From Salvelinus alpinus (taxonomy: Eukaryota > Chordata > Actinopteri > Salmoniformes > Salmonidae): a DNA stretch of 64,000 nucleotides. The position numbers and the translations under genes were made by a program. The DNA lies in NCBI RefSeq assembly GCF_045679555.1, contig NC_092122.1, positions 12,637,043 to 12,701,042 on the forward strand, in the 5' to 3' direction. The notes under the pieces are model-generated. The model saw only the letters and a program-made list of their open reading frames with translations. It was not told the DNA's origin and did not search any database. This document shows, piece after piece, positions 26,836 through 37,708 of this stretch; the first letter of the stretch is position 1, and each line of letters starts with the position of its first letter.

Positions 26836-27586
26836 TCATTATTCCACATTTTGTTGTGTTACAGCCTGAATTCAACATTGATTAAATTGATTGTTTTTCT
26901 CACCAATCTACACACAATATCCCATAATGACAAAGTGGAATTATGTTTAAAAAATAATAACAATTTAATAAAAAATGAAAAACAGAAATATCTCATTTAC
27001 ATAAGTATTCACATCCCTGAGTCAATACTTTGTATGTTTGAATATACCCTTGGGCATGGTGAAGTTATTAATTACATGTTGGATGGTGTATCAATACACC
27101 CAGTCACTACAAAGATACAGGCATCCTTCCTAACTCAGTTGCCGGAGAGTAAGGAAACCGCTCAGGGATTTCACTATGAGGCCAATGGTGACTTTAAAAC
27201 AGTTACAGAGTTTAGTGGCTGTGATAGGAGAAAACTAAGGATGGATCAACAACATTATAGTTACTCCACAAAACTAACCTAATGAAAAGAAGGAAGCCTG
27301 TACAGAATACAAATATTCAAAAACATACATCCTGTTTGCAACAAGGCATTAATTAAAGTACAATTGCAATAAATGTGGCAAAGCAATTAACTTTTTGTCC
27401 TGAATACAAAGTGTTATGGTTGGGACAAATCCAATATAATCTACAGAGTACCACTGGTGGCTGCATCATGTTAAAGGTATGCTTGTAAACGTTAACGACT
27501 GGGGAGTTTTTCAGGATAAAAAGGAAATGGAATTGACCTAAACACAGGCAAAATCATAGAGGAAAATGCTAGTGGTTCAGTCTGCT
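26836..27586. mobile_element. truncated Tc1-like copy
   Basis: It begins attccacattttgttgtgtt and contains ttggatggtgtatcaataca, then breaks off at about 27586, where sequence shared with the IgB promoter begins (cctaaagctaaagt). The right end is absent. It belongs to the same family as the copies at 22819 and 33429. Confidence 0.75.
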
Positions 27587-28029
27587 TTCCTAAAGCTAAA
27601 GTAAAAGTTTGTATTATACACAACCTTTTGAGGTCAAATGTAATTACATTAAAAGAACCAAAGGTATGACATCATTGCACTGTATTTGACTTTTGATAAG
27701 AGATTCTGGTACAAGCCATGCACTGAAACCACGTTCTCGACACTCCTAAATTCGTCATACACTCATGTATTACACATATGGTCTCTAATCTTTCCCTCCA
27801 ATTGGTTCTGTCTATTAAAAATAGTAAATTAATTGACTTCAGCTCCCAGGACCAGGGATGGAGAGTTGGAGACCACGTATTTTATTCCTCAGTACATTGC
27901 CCTCTACATGTTAGTTCATAGTAAAAGCTGCCAGTTCTGTTTCGCCCTATTTAATGGTCACTACAGAAAGAATGTATTTTTAATGGGCAGGTTTGAATGG
28001 GAAGGGCAGATTTGCTCTCAGTCTGTTCT
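27587..28029 (+). promoter_or_regulatory. upstream region of IgA, duplicated at IgB
   Basis: This block, continuing at 31171-31278 after the LTR element, is nearly identical to 45614-46159 upstream of IgB (caaatgtaattacattaaaa, gaaccaaaggtatgacatca, tgatggagagttggagacc-like blocks). It probably holds the shared promoter. No defined transcription factor site is claimed. Confidence 0.6.
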
Positions 28030-28574
28030 TGTCACGATCGTGTGGAGGAGAGACGGACCAAAACACAGCATGTGAAAAATAAGACATCTTCTTTTTATTT
28101 GAAGAAGGAAAGACGAAGCAAAACACTTTACAAACTAACAAAACAAAACAACAAACGACCGTGAAGCTATAAACGTTAGTGCACACAAAAAGCAACAAAC
28201 GTTCAACATAGACAATTACCCACAAACACCTAAAGCCTATGGCTACCTTAAATATGGCTCCCAATCAGAGACAACAATAACCAGCTGTCTCTGATTGAGA
28301 ACCAAATCAGGCAACCATAGACTTTCCTAAACACCTACACTCAACCATAGACATACCTAGACACATACACTCAACACAAACCCATACACTACAACCAACA
28401 CCCCCTATACCATATAATCACACAAAACACACATACCCCTTGTCACACCCTGACCTAACTAAAATAATAAAGAAAACAAATAATACTAAGGCCAGGGCGT
28501 GACAGTACCCCCCCCAAAAGGTGCGGACTCCGGCCGCAAAACCTGACATATAAAGGAAGGGTCCGGGGTGGGCC

Positions 28575-30881
28575 CTAATATGGCGGCGGCTCGGGTGCGG
28601 GACGTGGCCCCCACTCCAGCATTGTCAATATCCGCTTCGGTGTCTCTGGTAGATCCTGGCTGACTGGCGGATTCAGCCGATCCCGGCTGACTGGCGACTC
28701 TGGCTGCCCATGGCTGGCGTGCGACTCTGGCTGCCCATGGCTGGCGGGCGACTCTGGCTGCCCATGGCTGGCGTGCGACTCTGGCTGCCCATGGCTGGCG
28801 GGCGACTCTGGCTGCCCATGGCTGGCGGGCGACTCTGGCTGCCCATGGCTGGCGGGCGACTCTGGACGCCCATGGCTGGCGGGCGACTCTGGACGCCCAT
28901 GGCTGGCTGGCGGCTCTGGACGCTCATGGCAGGCTGACGGCTCTGGACGCTCATGGCAGGCTGACGGCTCTGGACGCTCATGGCTGGCTGACGGCTCTGG
29001 ACGCTCATGGCTGGCTGGCGGCTCTGGACGCTCATGGCTCGCTGGCGGCTCTGGACGCTCATGGCTCGCTGGCGGCTCTGGCAGATCCTGTCTGGTTTGC
29101 GGTTCTGGCAGATCCTGTCTGGTTGGCGGCTCTGGCAGATCCTGTCTGGTTGGCGGCTCTGGCAGATCCTGTCTGGTTGGCGGCTCTGGCAGATCCTGTC
29201 TGGTTGGCGGCTCTGGCAGATCCTGTCTGGTTGGCGGTTCTGGCAGATCCTGTCTGGTTGGCGGCTCTGGCAGATCCTGTCTGGTTGGCGGCTCTGGCAG
29301 ATCCTGTCTGGTTGGCGGCTCTGGCAGATCCTGTCTGGTTGGCGGCTCTGGCAGATCCTGTCTGGTTGGCGGCTCTGGCAGATCCTGTCTGGTTGGCGGC
29401 TCTGGCAGATCCTGTCTGACGAATGGCTCTAGCAGCTCCTGACTGACGAACGGCTCTGACGGCTCGGGACAGACGGGCGGCTCTAATGGCTCGGGACAGA
29501 CAGATGGCTCAGACGGCACTGGGCAGACGGATGGCTCAGACGGCACTGGGCAGACGGATGGCTTAGACGGCACTGGGCAGACGGATGGCTCAGATGGCGC
29601 TGGGGAGACGGATGGCTCAGATGGCGCTGGGGAGACGGATGGCTCTGGCCGGATGAGGCGCACTGTAGGCCTGGTGCGTGGTGCCGGAACTGGTGGTACC
29701 GGGCTGGAGACACGCATCTCAAGGCTAGTGCGGGGAGAAGGAACAGGGCATACTGGACCCTGGATACGCACATTAGGCCTAGTGCGTGGTGCCGGCACTG
29801 GTGGTACCGGGCTGGGGACACGCACTTCAAGGCTAGTGCGGGGAGCAGCAACAGGATGCACAGGACTCTGGAGACGCACAGGAGACTTGGTGCGTGGCGT
29901 AGGCACAGGTGGTAATGGGCGGGAGACACGCACCATTGGACGAGTGCGTGGAGGAGGAACAGGGCTCTGGAGACACACTGGAAGCCTGGTGCGTGGTGTA
30001 GGCACTGGTGGAACTGGACTGGGGCGGGGAGGTGGCGCCGGAAATTCCGGACCGTGCAGGCGTACTGACTCCCTTGAGCACCGAGCCTGCCCAACCTTAC
30101 CTGGTTGAATGGTCCCCGTCGCCCGCCCAGTGCGGGGAGGTGGAATAACCCGCACCGGGCTATGTAAGCGAACCGGGGACACCATGCGTAAGGCTGGTGC
30201 CATGTAAGCCGGCCCGAGGAGACGCACTGGAGACCAGACGCGTTGAGCCGGCTTCATGGCACCTGGCTCAATGCCCAATCTAGCCCTACCAGTGCGGGGA
30301 GGTGGAATAACCCGCACCGGGCTATGAACACGTACAGGAGACACCGTGCGCTCTACTGCGTAACACGGTGTCCGCCCGTACTCCCGCTCTCCACGGTTAG
30401 CCTGGGAAGTGGGCGCAGGTCTCCTACCTGCCCTCGGCCCACTACCTCTAAGCCCCCACCCAAGAAATTTTTGGGTTGTACTTGCGGGCTTCCAGCCTTG
30501 CCTCCGTGCTGCCTCCTCATATCGCCTCCTCTCGGCTTTCGCTGCCTCCAGCTCTTCACGAGGGAGGCGATATTCTCCCGGTTGTGCCCAAGGTCCCTTT
30601 CCATCCAAAATCTCCTCCCATGTCCATGAATCCTTTGTTCCTTGCTCCTGTTGCCACTGATCACGCTGCTTGATCCTTGTTTGGTGGGTAATTCTGTCAC
30701 GATCGTGTGGAGGAGAGACGGACCAAAACGCAGCATGTGAAAAATAAGACATCTTCTTTTTATTTGAAGAAGGAAAGACGAAGCAAAACACTTTACAAAC
30801 TAACAAAACAAAACAACAAACGACCGTGAAGCTATAAACGTTAGTGCACACAAAAAAGCAACAAACGTTCAACATAGACAA
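28575..30881 (-). CDS. proline-rich 9-residue-repeat ORF inside the LTR element
   Basis: A long open frame, up to 768 codons, opens inside the 5' LTR and runs through the interior. The true start is unknown; the interior part begins near 30690 with THQTRIKQRDQWQQEQGTK. Parts in order: a charged helical-looking segment (EELEAAKAERRRYEEAARRQ); a Pro/Arg region with recurring PVPPVPTPRTR and SPVRV motifs (PxxP type); SVCPVPSEP units; about a dozen PTRQDLPEP units; then PASHERPEP and PASHGQPES units to the end (LEWGPRPAPEPPPY). It has no signal peptide, membrane segment or enzyme domain. It may be a highly diverged gag-like protein or a captured and expanded sequence; neither is shown. It is part of a mobile element, not a host gene. 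Confidence 0.6.
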   Translation of the reverse strand: MSMLNVCCFFVCTNVYSFTVVCCFVLLVCKVFCFVFPSSNKKKMSYFSHAAFWSVSPPHDRDRITHQTRIKQRDQWQQEQGTKDSWTWEEILDGKGPWAQPGEYRLPREELEAAKAERRRYEEAARRQGWKPASTTQKFLGWGLRGSGPRAGRRPAPTSQANRGEREYGRTPCYAVERTVSPVRVHSPVRVIPPPRTGRARLGIEPGAMKPAQRVWSPVRLLGPAYMAPALRMVSPVRLHSPVRVIPPPRTGRATGTIQPGKVGQARCSRESVRLHGPEFPAPPPRPSPVPPVPTPRTRLPVCLQSPVPPPRTRPMVRVSRPLPPVPTPRTKSPVRLQSPVHPVAAPRTSLEVRVPSPVPPVPAPRTRPNVRIQGPVCPVPSPRTSLEMRVSSPVPPVPAPRTRPTVRLIRPEPSVSPAPSEPSVSPAPSEPSVCPVPSKPSVCPVPSEPSVCPVPSEPSVCPEPLEPPVCPEPSEPFVSQELLEPFVRQDLPEPPTRQDLPEPPTRQDLPEPPTRQDLPEPPTRQDLPEPPTRQDLPEPPTRQDLPEPPTRQDLPEPPTRQDLPEPPTRQDLPEPPTRQDLPEPPTRQDLPEPQTRQDLPEPPASHERPEPPASHERPEPPASHERPEPSASHERPEPSACHERPEPSACHERPEPPASHGRPESPASHGRPESPASHGQPESPASHGQPESPASHGQPESHASHGQPESPASHGQPESHASHGQPESPVSRDRLNPPVSQDLPETPKRILTMLEWGPRPAPEPPPY
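28700..29430. repeat. 27-bp minisatellites in two phases inside the LTR element ORF
   Basis: At 28700-29080 the unit is about 27 bp around cccatggctggcgggcgact plus ctggctg. At 29080-29430 it is gatcctgtctggttggcggc plus tctggca, about 13 copies. Because 27 is a multiple of 3, array growth keeps the long minus-strand frame open. The other frames across it are artefacts. Confidence 0.9.
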
Positions 30882-31278
30882 TTACCCACAAACACCTAAA
30901 GCCTATGGCTACCTTAAATATGGCTCCCAATCAGAGACAACAATAACCAGCTGTCTCTGATTGAGAACCAAATCAGGCAACCATAGACTTTCCTAAACAC
31001 CTACACTCAACCATAGACATACCTAGACACATACACTCAACACAAACCCATACACTACAACCAACACCCCCTATACCATATAATCACCCAAAACACACAT
31101 ACCCCATGTCACACCCTGACCTAACTAAAATAATAAAGAAAACAAATAATACTAAGGCCAGGGCGTGACAGTTCTCTCTGATAAGGTGTGTTTGTTTACC
31201 TTCTCACTATAATACTTGACTCTGTAACAGTCCCACATTTCCTGGTGTCCATTCACCTCACTCCATCGCTGCAAGACA

Positions 31279-33339
31279 ATGAAGGATACACACACCCTGC
31301 TTAATCTACTTCTGCTGCTAGTGTACCTAGCAGGTAATATGATTAAAAAATATATAACAACATTGTTTTATGATAACATTTCTTTTTGAGGATGCCAAAG
31401 TCAGTTTAACATCAGTCAGAAGGTCTGGACACTTCCTGTTAAGCTCTATAACTACATTTACTTTCAATGTCTACGGAGGTCCAGCTTTTGTTTGGGTGAA
31501 AATAGAGTTACATTATAATGTGTTGATTATAGACTGTTTTGATGAACTTCCAGGATCAGCTTTGACCACTGATGGAGGGAGTGGCAGTACCAGTAAGTGA
31601 ACCACATCACATAATAGCCAAGCCAAATTATTACAGGATGGAACACATTGCTGCATTGATGGGAATGTTGGGTACTTTGAATAATGACTGTGATAGTAGG
31701 GTAGTGCTATCAGCTAACTACAGAAGTGAAAGCCTTTTATTGGATTATCGTTGTAGTTATTTATCACTGTTACAAGAATACATTTACACCCTGTTTCCAA
31801 GAAATCTTTCATTCTAAAACCGGTAGGCCTACATTGCCTGATTGTGCACTGTAATTTTCAGATGGTCCCTTGGAACTAACCATTGTGGGACCTGACTTTG
31901 TTAAAGTGGGCGTGCCACGCAGCTTTGACTGTGCTGCGCAGTGCTCCCCCTCCTGCAGCTACAGAATGAGTATCGATGGGCAGATTTGGCAGGGGAACGA
32001 GCTGTTGTTCACAGCTCACCAGTGGGAGGAGTCCCTAAACCTCACATGCACTGCAAGGAATGATGACTCTGGGAGGTCCTCTACAGTAACAAAGATACTG
32101 CAGGTTTTAGGTGCGTGGGTGGTTTGTTGTTTTTATAACACTTCACTTGAAATTAAAGGTGATGGTCTTTATGATATTAGGAATGGAGGGATAATTCAAT
32201 GTGTTGTAATTTATTAACAAAATGTCTGGATTACTGGATTAGTGCTAGATAAAATTATTTTGCTCATGTTTTTCACATTGGTCGTAGGACCTAGACTATT
32301 ATCTAAATGTCTATGTGTTCCTCCTTTTAGCTGGACCTACCAACGTATCGATCACAGGCCCTGCCCTGATGACCCCAGGGGCCCCTCAAAGCTTCCAGTG
32401 TTACGCCGACTGCCGTCCCTCCTGCAACTACACCTGGAAGATAAAGGGCCGATGGCTCAGGGGACAGGGGAACGAGATTACCGTAACTCCCGAAGAGTTG
32501 GCCACCTCTGCTACCCTGAACTGCAAGGCCATCAACAGTGTGTCTGGGTTCTATGCCATGGCAACCAGGACCATACCTGTGACATGTAGGTTATTGGGAG
32601 ATTTAGAGCTTCCTCTAACAATTGTAGATTCCCTCTTGTTGTTAGTGTAATGCAATTGTCCATATCCACACCAATAGCTTCATCTATCAATATACATACA
32701 TTCCCTTATATAGTATGTAGTCTATATTTGATGATTCAAGAGTGATGTTGGGGTTTTGGTTGAAGTGATACTTGAACCAGTTTCTTCCTCTAATTTCTGT
32801 CTCCTATCAGCTGGTCCATCAGAGGTCCACATCATAGGCCCAGAATCTGTTGCAGTCGGCTTCAAGTCCATGTTTCAGTGCACTGCCAAATGCATTCCCG
32901 CTTGTGACTACCACTGGACCATTGATGGTCACACTGTTTATGGCAATGAGATGGAGATGATGGTCGAGCACCATGTGAAGTCAGAGAAGATTAAGTGCTA
33001 CGCTCAGAATACGGTCTCAACTCATTTTGAGGTGGTCACCAAGTCCGTACGGGTGGAAGGTACAGCAGAAATCTCATGATTGTACATTTTATCAACTACC
33101 TTAACTTTTATGCTGTCATAAACATTATCTGACCTAATATCATGTTTTTGGTGTGTTCCTTTTGGAATGTTTTTGTGTGTGTTGCAGACAATGACAAAAA
33201 AAAGATCCTCTCCAAAAAATATGGTTGTCAAGCTGAGTCCAGTTTGTGTTTGTACAAGAAGACCATCTCTGGGAGGAAGTGTCAGCATTGTACAGCAGCT
33301 GAAACCTGGTTCCGATTGAGTCCGAACACTCCTTGCTGA
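31279..33339 (+). CDS. IgA: secreted three-Ig-domain protein, 6 exons
   Basis: Exons: 31279-31333, 31554-31592, 31862-32110, 32331-32585, 32811-33059, 33188-33339, giving 999 nt and 332 aa. All introns are phase 1 with one Ig domain per exon. The signal peptide is MKDTHTLLNLLLLLVYLAG, followed by a short Thr/Ser/Gly linker and three Ig domains (about residues 32-115, 115-200, 200-283). Each domain carries C-x3-C-x3-C-x-Y: FDCAAQCSPSCSYRM, FQCYADCRPSCNYTW, FQCTAKCIPACDYHW, with the second canonical Cys later (LTCTARN, LNCKAIN, IKCYAQN). Domain 1 has Met in place of the core Trp. The tail (DNDKKKILSKKYGCQAESSL...) is basic and has four or more cysteines but no hydrophobic anchor, so the protein is probably secreted. 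I do not recognise a named family; an Ig-type adhesion or immune role is only inferred. ATTAAA signals are near 33362 and 33406. Confidence 0.8.
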
Positions 33340-33581
33340 CAACAACACCAGGTTCCAGAACATTAAAGCTGTCAAACAGGAATATAGACCGATAATAGAC
33401 AAGACATTAAAACCTTGAATACTAGCTACAGTGACTTCAGAAAGTATTCACACCCCCTGACTTCCACATTTTGTTGTGTTGGAGTCTGAATTTAAAATAG
33501 AATACATTTAGATTTTTTTGTCACTGGCCTACACACAATACCCCATAATGTCAAAGTGGAATTATGTTTTTGATATATATA

Positions 33582-35268
33582 CACTACCGTTCAAAAGTTT
33601 GGGGTCACTTAGGAATGTCCTTGTTTTTGAAAGAAAATCTAATTTTTTGTTCATTACAATAACATCAAATTGATCAGAAATACAGTGTAGACATTATTAA
33701 TGTTGAAAAATGACTATTGTAGCTGGAAACGACAGATTTTTTGTGGAATATCTACATAGACATACAGAGGCCCATTATCAGCAACCATCACTCCTGTGTT
33801 CCAATGGCACGTTGTGTTAGCTAATCCAATAGTACCCGTAAAACACCAGTCTCAACATCAACAGTGAAGAAGCGACTCCGGGGTGTTCCTCTGTCCAGTG
33901 TCTGTGTTCTTTTGCCCATCTTAATCTTTTCTTTTCATTGGCCAGTCTGAGATATGGCTCTTTTCTTTTCAACTCTGCCTAGATGGCCAGCATCCCGGAG
34001 TCGCCTCTTCACTGTTGACGTTGAGACTGGTGTTTTGCGGGTACTATTTAATGAAGCTGCCAGTTGAGGACTTGTGAGGCGTCGGTTTCTCAAACTAGAC
34101 ACTCTAATGTACTTGTCCTCTTGCTCAGTTGTGCACCGGGGCCTCCCACTCCTCTTTCTATTATGGTTAGTGCCGGTTTGTGCTGTTCTGTGAAGGGAGT
34201 AGTACACAGCGTTGTACAAGATCTTCAGTTTCTTGTCAATTTCTCGCATGGAATAGCCTTTATTTCTCAGAGCAAGAATAGACTGATGAGTTTCAGAAGA
34301 AATTGAGCCTGTATTCGAACCCACAAATGCTGATGCTCCAGATACTCAACTAGTCTGAAGAAGGCCAGTTGTATTGCGTCTTTAATCAGTACAATAGTTT
34401 TCTGCTGTGCTAACATAATTGCAAAAGGGTTTTCTAATGATCAATTAGCCTTTTAAATTGATAAACTTGGATTAGCTAACACAACGTGCCATTGGAACAG
34501 GAGTGATGGCTGCTGATAATGGGCCTCTGTATGCCTATGTAGATATTCCACAAAAAATCTGCCATTTCAAGCTACTTTTTTTTTTTTTTTTTCATCTTTA
34601 TTTAACCAGGTAGGCAAGTGCGACCTTTACAACTGCGACCTGGCCAAGATAAAGCAAAGCAGTTCGACACATACAACAACACAGAGTTACACATGGAGTA
34701 AACAAACCTACAGTCAATAATACAGTAGAAAAACAAGTCTACATACAATGTGAGCAAATGAGGTGAGTTAAGGGAGGTAGGGCAATAAATAGGCCATGGT
34801 GGCGAAGTAAATACAAAGCAATTAAAACACTGGAATTTGCAGTAGATGAATGTGCAGTAGATTTGCAGTAGATGAATATGCAGTAGATGAATGTGCAAAG
34901 CAGAAAAACTGGGGTGCAAAGGAGCAAGATAAATAAATAAAATAAATACAGTAGGAGATGAGGTAGTTGTTTGGGCTATTTATAGATGGGCTATGTACAG
35001 GTGCAGTGATCGGTGAGCTGCTCTGACAGCTGGTGCTTAAAGCTAGTGAGGGAGATAAGTGTCTCCAGTTTCAGAGATTTTTGTAGTTCGTTCCAGTCAT
35101 TGGCAGCAGAGAACTGGAAGGAGAGGCAATACAAAAGTCATTTGCAACATTAACAATGCCTGCACTGTATTTCGGATCAATTTGATGTTATTTTAATGGA
35201 CAAAAAATGTGGTTATCTTTAAAAAACAAGGACATTTTTAAGTGACCCCAAACTTTTGAACGGTAGTG
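33582..35268 (-). mobile_element. second Tc1-like element nested in the first
   Basis: The perfect terminal inverted repeats CACTACCGTTCAAAAGTTTG and its complement are flanked by TA. The minus strand 33935-34324 encodes the DNA-binding half of a Tc1 transposase (MGSNTGSISSETHQSILALR, STVKRRLRDAGHLGR). The catalytic half is missing, and a LINE fragment interrupts the copy at 34574-35128. Confidence 0.88.
34574..35128 (-). mobile_element. 5'-truncated LINE nested in the inner Tc1
   Basis: On the plus strand it starts with a T tract and tcatctttatttaaccaggt, the reverse complement of a LINE 3' tail, and continues gcgacctggccaagataaag. The same start recurs at 60184. It splits the Tc1 sequence (agctac / aaaagtcattt). 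Confidence 0.75.
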
Positions 35269-35945
35269 TATATTTTTTTACTAATTAATAAAAAATGAAT
35301 AGATTAAATGTCTTGAGTCAATACATATTCAAACCCTTTGTTATGGCAAGCCTAATAAGTTCAGGAGTAAAAATGTGTTTAACAAGTCACATACTGTAAG
35401 TTGCATTGACTCCCTCTGTGTGCAATAGTCATTCAAAAATTATGGTAAACACTACTATCTCATCTTTGTACCCCACAAATACAGATAATTGTAAGGTCCC
35501 TCAGTTGAGCAGTGCATTTCAAACACAGATTCATCCACAAAGACTAGGGTGGTTTTTTAATGCCATGCAAAGAAGGGCACCTATTGGTAGATGGGTATAA
35601 ATAAATAAAAAATAGACATTGAATATCCCTTTGAGCATGGTGAAGTTATTAATTACACTTTGGATGGTGTATCAATACACCCAGTTCCTACAAAGATACA
35701 GGCGTCCTTCCTAACTCAGTTGCTGGAGAGGAGTCAAACCGCTCAGGGATTTCACCTCGAGGTCAATGGTGAATTTAAAACAGTTACAGAGATGAATGGC
35801 TGTGATAGGAGAAAACTGAGGATGGATCAACAACATTGTAATTAACAATACTAACCTAATTGACAGAGTGAAAAGAAGGAAGCCTTTACAAAATAAAAAT
35901 ATTCAAAAACATGCATCCTGTTTGCAACAAAGGCACTAACGTAAT

Positions 35946-36307
35946 TGTCACATCCTGACCTTAGTTCCTTTTTTATGTCTCTATTTTGGTTTGGTCAGGG
36001 CGTGAGTTGGGGTGGGCATTCTATGTTTTGTTCTATGTTTTGCATTTCTATGTGTTTGGCCTGGTATGGTTCCCAATCAGAGGCAAGCTGTCAATCGTTG
36101 TCTCTGATTGAGAACCATACTTAGGTAGCCTGTTCCCACCTGTGTTTGTGGGTAGTTGTTTTCTGTTTAGTGTTTTTCACCTTTCAGGACTGTTTCGGTT
36201 TTTCCCTTTTGTTATTTTTGTATTTAGTGTTCAGTGTCAATAAACTAACATGAACACGTACCACGCTGCGCTTTGGTCCTCACCTTCTTCCACCAACAGC
36301 CGTTACA
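35946..36307. mobile_element. solo LTR, 362 bp, TSD GTAAT
   Basis: It runs from TGTCACATCCTGACC to GCCGTTACA with GTAAT on both sides (35941-35945, 36308-36312). It includes an AATAAA about 70 bp before the end. The start and layout resemble the LTRs at 28030 and 43470, suggesting a related family. It is an LTR left alone after loss of the rest of the element. Confidence 0.85.
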
Positions 36308-37122
36308 GTAATACTGCAAAATAAATTGGCAAAGCAATTAACTTTTTTGTCCTGAATAGAAAGTCTTATGCTTGGGGCAAATCCAATACAACAGATTACT
36401 GAGTAGCACTCTCCACATTTTCAAACGTAGTGGTGGCTGTGTCATGTTATGGGTATGCATGTAATTGTTAATGCATGTAATTGTTAAGGACTGGGGAGTT
36501 TTTCAAGATAAAAAAATGTATGGAATGGAGCTAGGCACAGGCAAAATCTTAGAGGAAAACCTGGTTCAGTCTGCTTTCCATCAGACACTGGGAGATGAAT
36601 TCACCTTTCAGCAAGACAATAACCTAAAACACAAAGCCAAATCTAAACAGGAGTTGCTTACCAAGAAGACATTGAATGTTCCTAAGTGGCTTAGTTACAG
36701 TTATAACTTAAATCTGCTTGAAAATCAATGGCAAAACCTAAAAGTTGTTGTTTAGCAATGATCAACAACAAATTTGACAGAGCTTGAAGAATTGTGAAAA
36801 TAATAATGGGCAAATGTTGCACAATCCAGGTGAAAGCTCTTAGAGACTTACCCAGAAATACTCACAGCTGTAATCGCTGACTCAGGAGGTTGAATGCTTA
36901 TCTAAATCAAGATATATTAGTGTTTTATTTGTCGTTTTTTTAAAACAAATTATAGATAATTTTTTCCGCTTTGACATTATAGAGTATTTTGTGTAGATCA
37001 TTGACAGAAAATGACAATTAAATCCATTTCAATCCCACTTTGTAACACAACAAAATGTTGAAAAAGTCAAGGGATGTGACTACTTTCTGAAGACACTGTA
37101 TAACATAAATTGACCTCTATTT

Positions 37123-37431
37123 TCACCTGATACGAATAAGCTCATACAATGTAAAGACAAGGATAATTACTGGTCCAGCTTGATCTGTGGCAGAGGCCTG
37201 AAGTACGGAGTCAGTTGATGTTGCTAGTCCTAACTTTCCACCAGTACTGTACTGCACTGTACCGTCCTCCAGTCCAACCAGCTGTGGGATGTTGACCCCA
37301 ATGTTGTATATAAACCCTGGATTGCTGATGCTATGTATTAACCATTGAGAGGCTATGAAGCCACTGGTTGGACATATTGCCACTCCCAAGTAGGAGCAGT
37401 CCTCCATTTCAATTAAATATTTCAAGGACAA
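37123..37431 (-). other. orphan open reading frame, possible exon
   Basis: A 103-codon minus-strand frame with normal amino-acid composition (EDCSYLGVAICPTSGFIAS, NPGFIYNIGVNIPQLVGLED, VIILVFTLYELIRIR). It ends at a good donor (ATCAG|GTGAAA), so it could be an internal exon of a lost or incomplete gene. I could not place the protein in a family. No partner exon was found nearby, so it may be a fossil exon. Confidence 0.3.
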
Positions 37432-37519
37432 AATTACATTTATTTAAGTTTAATTTTTGTAGTAGTGTAGACAGTAACATTAGTCATCTCTAAAAATTAT
37501 ACTTTAAGGATTATACTTT

Positions 37520-37708
37520 TTTTACCGTTATTTAACTAGGCAAGTCAGTTAAGAACAAATTCTTATTTACAATGACAGCCTTCCCCGGCCAAACCCGGAC
37601 GACGCTGGGCCAATTGTGCTCCACTTATGGGACTCCCAATCACGTCCGGATATGATTCGAAGCAGGGACTGCAGTGACGTCTCTTGCGCTGTGCCACTCA
37701 GGAGCTCA
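37520..37708 (-). mobile_element. tRNA-derived SINE, reverse orientation
   Basis: The plus strand reads taactaggcaagtcagttaa then gaacaaattcttatttacaa and ends near gtgccactcaggag, the reverse complement of a salmonid tRNA-SINE. Confidence 0.7.

Larger units (their letters stand above)
28030..31170 (-). mobile_element. young LTR-flanked, non-autonomous element
   Basis: Two direct repeats, 28030-28504 (475 bp) and 30695-31170 (476 bp), start TG and end CA on either strand (minus: TGTCACGCCCTGG ... CGTGACA). They differ at about 3 bases and one length change. A 5-bp target duplication GTTCT lies at 28025-28029 and 31171-31175, and the IgB promoter keeps the uninserted site with one GTTCT. The minus-strand AATAAA inside each LTR and the G-rich tract just before the 3' LTR fit a retroelement in minus orientation. 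The interior (28505-30694) carries one long ORF but nothing recognisable as reverse transcriptase, integrase, protease or envelope. It looks whole as a two-LTR unit but depends on other elements for movement. The LTR similarity suggests a recent insertion, roughly a million years or less to a few million. Confidence 0.88.
33429..37098. mobile_element. Tc1-like copy hosting two later insertions
   Basis: The outer element runs from CAGTGACTTCAGAAAG (TA at 33427) to GAAGACACTG (TA at 37099). Its own sequence is 33429-33580, 35271-35945 and 36313-37098, with the family blocks ttggatggtgtatcaataca and aggactggggagtttttcaa. A second Tc1 family sits at 33582-35268 and a solo LTR at 35946-36307. The transposase is decayed. 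It is the same family as 22819 and 26836. Confidence 0.85.

Noticed and set aside
29007-29432. Plus-strand frames of Trp-Arg-Leu or Ala-Leu-Ala repeats
   Set aside because: They are shadow frames of the 27-bp minisatellite on the opposite strand.
28575-30881. 768-codon frame as a host extensin-like gene
   Set aside because: It starts inside an LTR, lies wholly within an LTR-flanked unit with a target duplication, and is absent from the empty site upstream of IgB.
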